Of a DNA stretch of 10,400 nt, positions 7,095 to 10,400 are shown in pieces. Within the stretch, counting starts at the first letter, position 1, and every line of letters starts with the position of its first letter. The notes beneath the pieces were generated by a model, which was not told the origin of the DNA, searched no databases, and worked only from the letters and a program-made list of their open reading frames with translations. The stretch comes from JBOHER01 sp050701115. Lineage in GTDB: Bacteria; Actinomycetota; Actinomycetes; Mycobacteriales; Pseudonocardiaceae. The stretch is taken from positions 1 through 10,400 of the forward strand of contig JBOHER010000201.1 in assembly GCA_050701115.1 (NCBI GenBank). The letters run 5' to 3'. The position numbers and the translations under genes were made by a program.

Positions 7095-9101
7095 TTAGAT
7101 CAGATCGAGCGGGTCCAGCTGCATACGAACCTGGTCGGGGTCCTTACGAGCGCTTCGGCGAGCCTGGGCGGCGGCAATAGTCGCGGCCAGCGCGCGGCCG
7201 TCGGTCCGGGGTACCCGAATCAGCGCACGTTCCAGCTCGTCGTCGCCTGGCCGGGCGGAGTCCACCGGCACCGGTCCGAGCACCTCAGCCGACTCGGGCA
7301 GCGCGAGCTCGAGCAAGAGCGCGGCCAGGGCGTCCGGCCTGGCCTGCACGCCTGCCATCCGCACCGCGGGCGGGAAGCCCAGCTCGGCGCGGTCGGCGAG
7401 TTCCCGCTCGGCATGCCAGGCGGGATCCCAGCGCACCAAAGCCTGGACCGGCGCGAGGCCGCCGTCCGCACCGACCACCACCCTGCCGCCCTGGGACGCA
7501 GGCCGGACCAACGCGCTAGCGGCCATCCACCTGCGCAGCGTCTCCTCTGCCGCTCGCAGGTCCTGACGCCCGAGCAGCGCCCATCCATCCAGCAGCAATG
7601 CCGCGCCGTAACCGCCGTCGGCCACCGGCTCGGCGCCTGGGGTAGCGACGACGAGCGCGGCGCGGCCATCCACCTTGGCCAGCACCTCCTTTCCGCCCGA
7701 CGTGCGCACGGGGTGCCCGGCGAAGGCTCTCCCCAGCTCCTCCGCCGTCCGCCGGGCGCCGATGACGACCGCCCGCAGCCGCACCGAGCCACAGGTGCCG
7801 CAGCGGAAATTGGACTCCGGCACCCCGCACCACCGGCAGTACGGCGGCCGCGGGGCGTCCTGGGGACCACCCGGCAGGGCCATCGGCCCAGCACATCGTC
7901 GGCATCGCGCCGGGCGACGGCACTGTCCGCAGGCGAGCGCGGGCACGTATCCGCGACGCGGCACCTGCACGAGGACCGGAGCGCCTGATGACAACGACTT
8001 GCGGGCCACTTCGAACGCCACCGCGGGCAGGCGGGCCGCGTGCGCCGCTGGATCGCGGGCCAGTTCGAAGTCCTCGCCGAGGCCGGTGATCCGTGGCGCC
8101 CGAACACGCACCTCGGCCCGCGCGCCCGCGACCGGATGGGCCCAACCGGATTCGATCAACAACTGCGCCTCGGCTGTGCGCGCGAAACCACCAACGACCA
8201 ACGAGGCCGCGCCTGCGTGCGCCCTGAGCATCAACACATCGCGGACGTGCGGGTACGGAGCGCGCGGTTCGGCGTGCAGATCATCGCCGTCGTCCCAGAC
8301 GACGAACAGTCCCGCATCGGCCACCGGCGCGAACATCGCAGCCCTGGTACCGATCACCACCCGTGCGGTGCCCCTGCTCGCCGCCAGCCAGCGCCGGTAG
8401 CGTTCCGCGGGTCCGAGGTCAGCGGCCAGTGCGACCACGGCATCGGCGCCGATCAGCTCATGGCAGGCCGATACCAACCGGGCCAGGTCGCGGTAATCGG
8501 GCACCACCAGCACGGCCCCTCGGCCGTTCGCCGCCACGGTGGCAGCCGCCTCGGCCAGCCGTCGGGGCCAATCCTCGCCGGGTAGGGCCTGCCAGACGGC
8601 GTGGGCGCGTTTCCCTTGGCCAAGCGCCGACAGGAAAGCACTTCCACGGCCATACGCATGCCACCCGTCGTAGCCGCGTGCCGGCGGCGGATCCGGCGCC
8701 GGGCGCGGCGCTTCCGCTTCCACCCGCGCATGCCGTGGCGGAATGGCCAATCGCAGGACGTCGATCATGGAGCCGCCGTAGCGGTCGGCCACCGCGCGTG
8801 CCAGCGCGGCCAGTTCAGCCGAGAGCACCGGCTCGCTGGAGGTCACCCGCTCCAGGTAGGAGAGGCGACCGGTGTGCTCGGTGGTGTCGCCACGTTCGAG
8901 CAGGTAGCCGTCGACGAGTTGTCCAGCGAATCGCACCCGCACCCGGCAACCGGGCACCGCGGCGGTGTCCAACTGTTCCGGCACCTGGTAGTCGAAGGTG
9001 CGATCGAGATGGGCCAGCGGCACGTCCACGTAGACCCGCGCGATCGGATCCTTCTCGGCGGCGCGCCGCTCCCCCTTGCGCGTCGCTCCCGCCCGTGCCA
9101 T
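7095..9101 (-). CDS. priA: PriA-like primosomal protein N', helicase motifs lost
   Basis: A 668-residue protein with PriA architecture. It has an N-terminal 3'-DNA-end-binding domain (VDVPLAHLDRTFDYQVPE, 25-42), a Pro-rich linker (130-141), a helicase-like core, and the PriA zinc region with eight cysteines at 391, 394, 400, 403, 422, 425, 434 and 437. A C-terminal region contains RAELGFPP (571-578). In E. coli, PriA is an ATP-dependent helicase that reloads the replisome at stalled forks. Here the Walker A GxxGSGKT loop is absent, residues 169-185 (VWQALPGEDW onward) standing in its place. The DEEH box reads WDDGDD (269-274). This degeneration is known for actinobacterial PriA, so the protein probably binds DNA or partners without ATP-driven unwinding. 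The ATG at 9101 fits, although the basic first 20 residues are unlikely to be conserved. Confidence 0.93.
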   Translation of the reverse strand: MARAGATRKGERRAAEKDPIARVYVDVPLAHLDRTFDYQVPEQLDTAAVPGCRVRVRFAGQLVDGYLLERGDTTEHTGRLSYLERVTSSEPVLSAELAALARAVADRYGGSMIDVLRLAIPPRHARVEAEAPRPAPDPPPARGYDGWHAYGRGSAFLSALGQGKRAHAVWQALPGEDWPRRLAEAAATVAANGRGAVLVVPDYRDLARLVSACHELIGADAVVALAADLGPAERYRRWLAASRGTARVVIGTRAAMFAPVADAGLFVVWDDGDDLHAEPRAPYPHVRDVLMLRAHAGAASLVVGGFARTAEAQLLIESGWAHPVAGARAEVRVRAPRITGLGEDFELARDPAAHAARLPAVAFEVARKSLSSGAPVLVQVPRRGYVPALACGQCRRPARCRRCAGPMALPGGPQDAPRPPYCRWCGVPESNFRCGTCGSVRLRAVVIGARRTAEELGRAFAGHPVRTSGGKEVLAKVDGRAALVVATPGAEPVADGGYGAALLLDGWALLGRQDLRAAEETLRRWMAASALVRPASQGGRVVVGADGGLAPVQALVRWDPAWHAERELADRAELGFPPAVRMAGVQARPDALAALLLELALPESAEVLGPVPVDSARPGDDELERALIRVPRTDGRALAATIAAAQARRSARKDPDQVRMQLDPLDLI

Positions 9102-9107
9102 GGCCGA

Positions 9108-9113
9108 ATTCTC
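9108..9113 (-). promoter_or_regulatory. Possible -10 element before priA
   Basis: GAGAAT (within TAGAGAAT) is followed by TCGGCC and then the priA ATG, the six-base spacing of a leaderless promoter. No Shine-Dalgarno is present. No clear -35. Confidence 0.3.
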
Positions 9114-9139
9114 TACCAGAGCACCGGCGGGCCGTCCGT

Positions 9140-9181
9140 TTGGTAGTACAAAGCTGCCGGGATTCGCCGAGTTGGTAGTAC
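9140..9181. repeat. Direct repeat TTGGTAGTAC x2, 32 bp apart, upstream of priA
   Basis: TTGGTAGTAC occurs exactly at 9140-9149 and 9172-9181 on the plus strand, a 32-bp period (about three helical turns), in the 106-bp gap between the acyltransferase stop and priA. The inverted core CTACCA lies at 9113-9118, overlapping the putative priA -10. Same-face spacing suggests paired protein-binding sites controlling priA, but no regulator is recognised. Nothing else is seen in the gap, including no hairpin with a U-run after the acyltransferase gene. Confidence 0.45.
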
Positions 9182-9207
9182 TTGCAGCCCCACCATCCGC
9201 CCCGCCA

Positions 9208-10287
9208 TCAAGCCAGCCTGCGCGTCAGCAGCCTGAATGCGGGCTGCTCTACCAGCCTGGTCAGCAGCCAGCCGAGCAGGATCGCGCTGATGAAGAAGGC
9301 GGGCAGCCACAGCCACCAACCGTAACCGTGATCCTCCATCGCACGCGCGATGAGCGCGCCGATGGTGAAGTGCATCAAGTAGACCCCGTAGGAAATGCTG
9401 CCCAGCCACCGGATGGGCCGCTGGGCGATCCGCAATACCGGCTGGGTCCAATCCGGGCCGTAGGCAGCCACGCAGATCAGCGCCAACGCGAGCCCGTAGG
9501 CGGGCACCGAGTCCCCGGGCGGCGGGTGCACATCGTGCGCGATCAGGACCACCACCAGCATCAGGTAGAGCTGCGCGAACCCCATCCGGCCCTGGGTCCA
9601 CCGGTAGATGGCCACCCCGGCGATGAACAGGTGCACGCGATTCACCCCGGCCCCGTCCATCGCCATGATCAACCATCGGGACGGCGCATCGTCCGGCCCC
9701 ATCAGCGCGATGCGCACCACCAGCGGAGCGACCAGCAGCAGCCACATGGTCACGCTCGCCGCCCTACCCCGCACCCGGAGGGCAACGAACAGGAAGATCC
9801 CGGTGAACGCGGCGACCTGCACCGGGACCGTCCAGTGTGGCCAGTCCACATACTGGACGGACGGGATCAGCACATGCATCAGTGCCAGGTTGCCCACCAG
9901 ATCCCGGTAGCTCAACTGCGGGAAGTCGGCAGGGCTGAACAGCCGGGTGCACGCGAAGATCAACAGCACGGCCACGAAGAAGGCCGGCAGCAGGCGCGCC
10001 ATCCGCCGCAGCCACCAGCCAACGGCGGTGTGTTTGCCCAGCGTCATCGCCGCGAAGTACCCGGACAGGGTCAGCAGCAGTGACGCCCCGAACGGAAAGT
10101 CCATCCGCCACGGCGGGCCGTCGATTCCCGGTCGCTCGTCCGGCATCAACAGGGTGGCGTGGAACAGCAGGACGGCGACAATGCCGACCACCCGCAGAAC
10201 GTCCCAGCTCAGCAGCCGCGAACCCCGAGGCTGCACGCCCTCGGCCGAGGGCACGACTCTGGTGACGGCATCTCGCGTGTCGACCAT
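9208..10287 (-). CDS. Acyltransferase-3 family integral membrane protein
   Basis: A 359-residue protein with about ten hydrophobic segments, resembling the OafA/YrhL (Acyltransferase_3) family that moves acetyl or other acyl groups onto extracytoplasmic sugars or lipids. Landmarks: WDVLRVVGIVAVLLFHA (28-44) with the presumed catalytic His43, SGYFAAM (75-81), the basic RRMARLLPAF (94-103), and WLGSISYGVYLMHF (294-307). The family's W-x-L-x-x-E-x-x-F segment is altered to WTVPVQVAAF (152-161), without the glutamate. The acceptor cannot be told from sequence. The ATG at 10287 is preferred; an in-frame TTG at 10308 would add seven residues. No Shine-Dalgarno is seen. It is an accessory gene beside housekeeping neighbours, with no functional link to priA evident. 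Confidence 0.85.
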   Translation of the reverse strand: MVDTRDAVTRVVPSAEGVQPRGSRLLSWDVLRVVGIVAVLLFHATLLMPDERPGIDGPPWRMDFPFGASLLLTLSGYFAAMTLGKHTAVGWWLRRMARLLPAFFVAVLLIFACTRLFSPADFPQLSYRDLVGNLALMHVLIPSVQYVDWPHWTVPVQVAAFTGIFLFVALRVRGRAASVTMWLLLVAPLVVRIALMGPDDAPSRWLIMAMDGAGVNRVHLFIAGVAIYRWTQGRMGFAQLYLMLVVVLIAHDVHPPPGDSVPAYGLALALICVAAYGPDWTQPVLRIAQRPIRWLGSISYGVYLMHFTIGALIARAMEDHGYGWWLWLPAFFISAILLGWLLTRLVEQPAFRLLTRRLA

Positions 10288-10298
10288 AACGGTCGCCG

Positions 10299-10304
10299 AC
10301 CATA
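10299..10304 (-). promoter_or_regulatory. Possible -10 element of the acyltransferase gene
   Basis: TATGGT on the minus strand ends 11 bases before the ATG at 10287, preceded 18 bases upstream by a poor -35 (TTCGTT). An imperfect palindrome with core TACCGGGTA (10315-10323) sits between the two boxes and could be an operator. Weak evidence. Confidence 0.25.
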
Positions 10305-10313
10305 GCAACGGCG

Positions 10314-10373
10314 CTACCGGGTAACGAACTTCTCCGGCATGCCGTAAATACCAGGCAAAGTGGCCTCGCTCAC
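10314..10373 (-). CDS. Possible small ORF (19 codons) upstream of acyltransferase
   Basis: Reading from GTG at 10373 to TAG at 10314 gives MSEATLPGIYGMPEKFVTR. The frame stays open through the palindrome to the window edge, so this could instead be the C-terminal tail of a gene lying beyond 10400; an internal ATG at 10340 would leave only eight codons. No Shine-Dalgarno is visible. Several codons (ACT, TTG, CCT, GGT, ATT) are unlike the GC-rich usage of neighbours, which argues against ordinary coding. It could be a leader peptide, a gene end, or chance. I do not recognise the sequence. Confidence 0.2.
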   Translation of the reverse strand: MSEATLPGIYGMPEKFVTR

Positions 10374-10400
10374 CCGGGACCCCGCGCGGGGTCCCGGGTG
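10371..10400. terminator. Perfect 30-bp palindrome, probable hairpin terminator
   Basis: Thirteen bases pair perfectly with the last thirteen around a GCGC loop (CACCCGGGACCCC against GGGGTCCCGGGTG), a very stable GC-rich hairpin on either strand. No U-run follows on the minus strand; the plus-strand continuation is outside the window. GC-rich hairpins without U-runs are common presumed terminators in actinobacteria. It most likely ends the minus-strand gene beyond 10400 and insulates the acyltransferase gene. Confidence 0.6.

Noticed and set aside
7077..7988. A plus-strand open frame of 303 codons opposite priA
   Set aside because: It is antisense to the zinc region and C-terminus of priA, with low-complexity composition and no family resemblance.
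9113..9146. A possible hairpin between CTACCA (9113-9118) and TGGTAG (9141-9146) as a terminator or attenuator
   Set aside because: Six-base arms around a 22-base loop with no following U-run are too weak; the direct repeat is the better explanation.
9113..9745. A minus-strand frame reading across the acyltransferase end into the priA upstream gap
   Set aside because: It is a shifted frame of the membrane protein without hydrophobic segments or family signature.
10335..10344. A 10-bp palindrome CGGCATGCCG between the hairpin and the acyltransferase gene
   Set aside because: Short self-complementary GC words are frequent at this base composition, and nothing else supports a binding site.

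Overview
The window is GC-rich throughout, with strong G/C at third codon positions and frequent GTG starts. The encoded proteins look actinobacterial: a PriA without Walker motifs, a fused RibAB, and a PH-domain membrane protein directly after ribH. The order priA-fmt-rsmB-rpe-ribD-ribE-ribAB-ribH-PH protein matches the block known from Mycobacterium tuberculosis (Rv1402 to Rv1417), but without the transporter and lipoprotein genes that interrupt it there. A Pseudonocardiales-type actinomycete is my best guess; the genus is not determined.

All ten convincing genes lie on the minus strand, so transcription runs from high to low coordinates. From right to left: a perfect 30-bp palindrome (10371-10400) beside a possible 19-codon peptide; an integral-membrane acyltransferase-3 protein (9208-10287); a 106-bp gap with a 10-bp direct repeat; priA (7095-9101); a 59-bp gap; fmt (6100-7035); rsmB (4682-6103); a 25-bp gap; rpe (3961-4656); ribD (2942-3961); ribE (2278-2925); ribAB (971-2281); ribH (489-974); and a small PH-domain membrane protein (1-471). 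No stretch over 300 bases lacks a gene.

The left half is a compact riboflavin operon. RibAB makes both starting intermediates, from GTP and ribulose 5-phosphate. RibD deaminates and reduces the GTP-derived one, RibH condenses the two branches to lumazine, and RibE dismutates lumazine to riboflavin. Rpe, immediately upstream, interconverts ribulose 5-phosphate and xylulose 5-phosphate and so acts on the same pentose pool that RibAB draws on. The phosphatase and RibF are not in the window. Upstream sit translation and replication housekeeping genes: Fmt (initiator tRNA formylation), RsmB (16S rRNA m5C methylation) and the PriA-like protein.

Four junctions overlap (fmt/rsmB, rpe/ribD, ribE/ribAB, ribAB/ribH), implying translational coupling. 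TAGACT -10-like hexamers sit just before the rpe and fmt start codons, where no Shine-Dalgarno is visible; these may be leaderless promoters. No FMN riboswitch fits anywhere in the window. This is largely an ordinary conserved housekeeping region. The less explained parts are the two intergenic sites at the right and the degenerate PriA.
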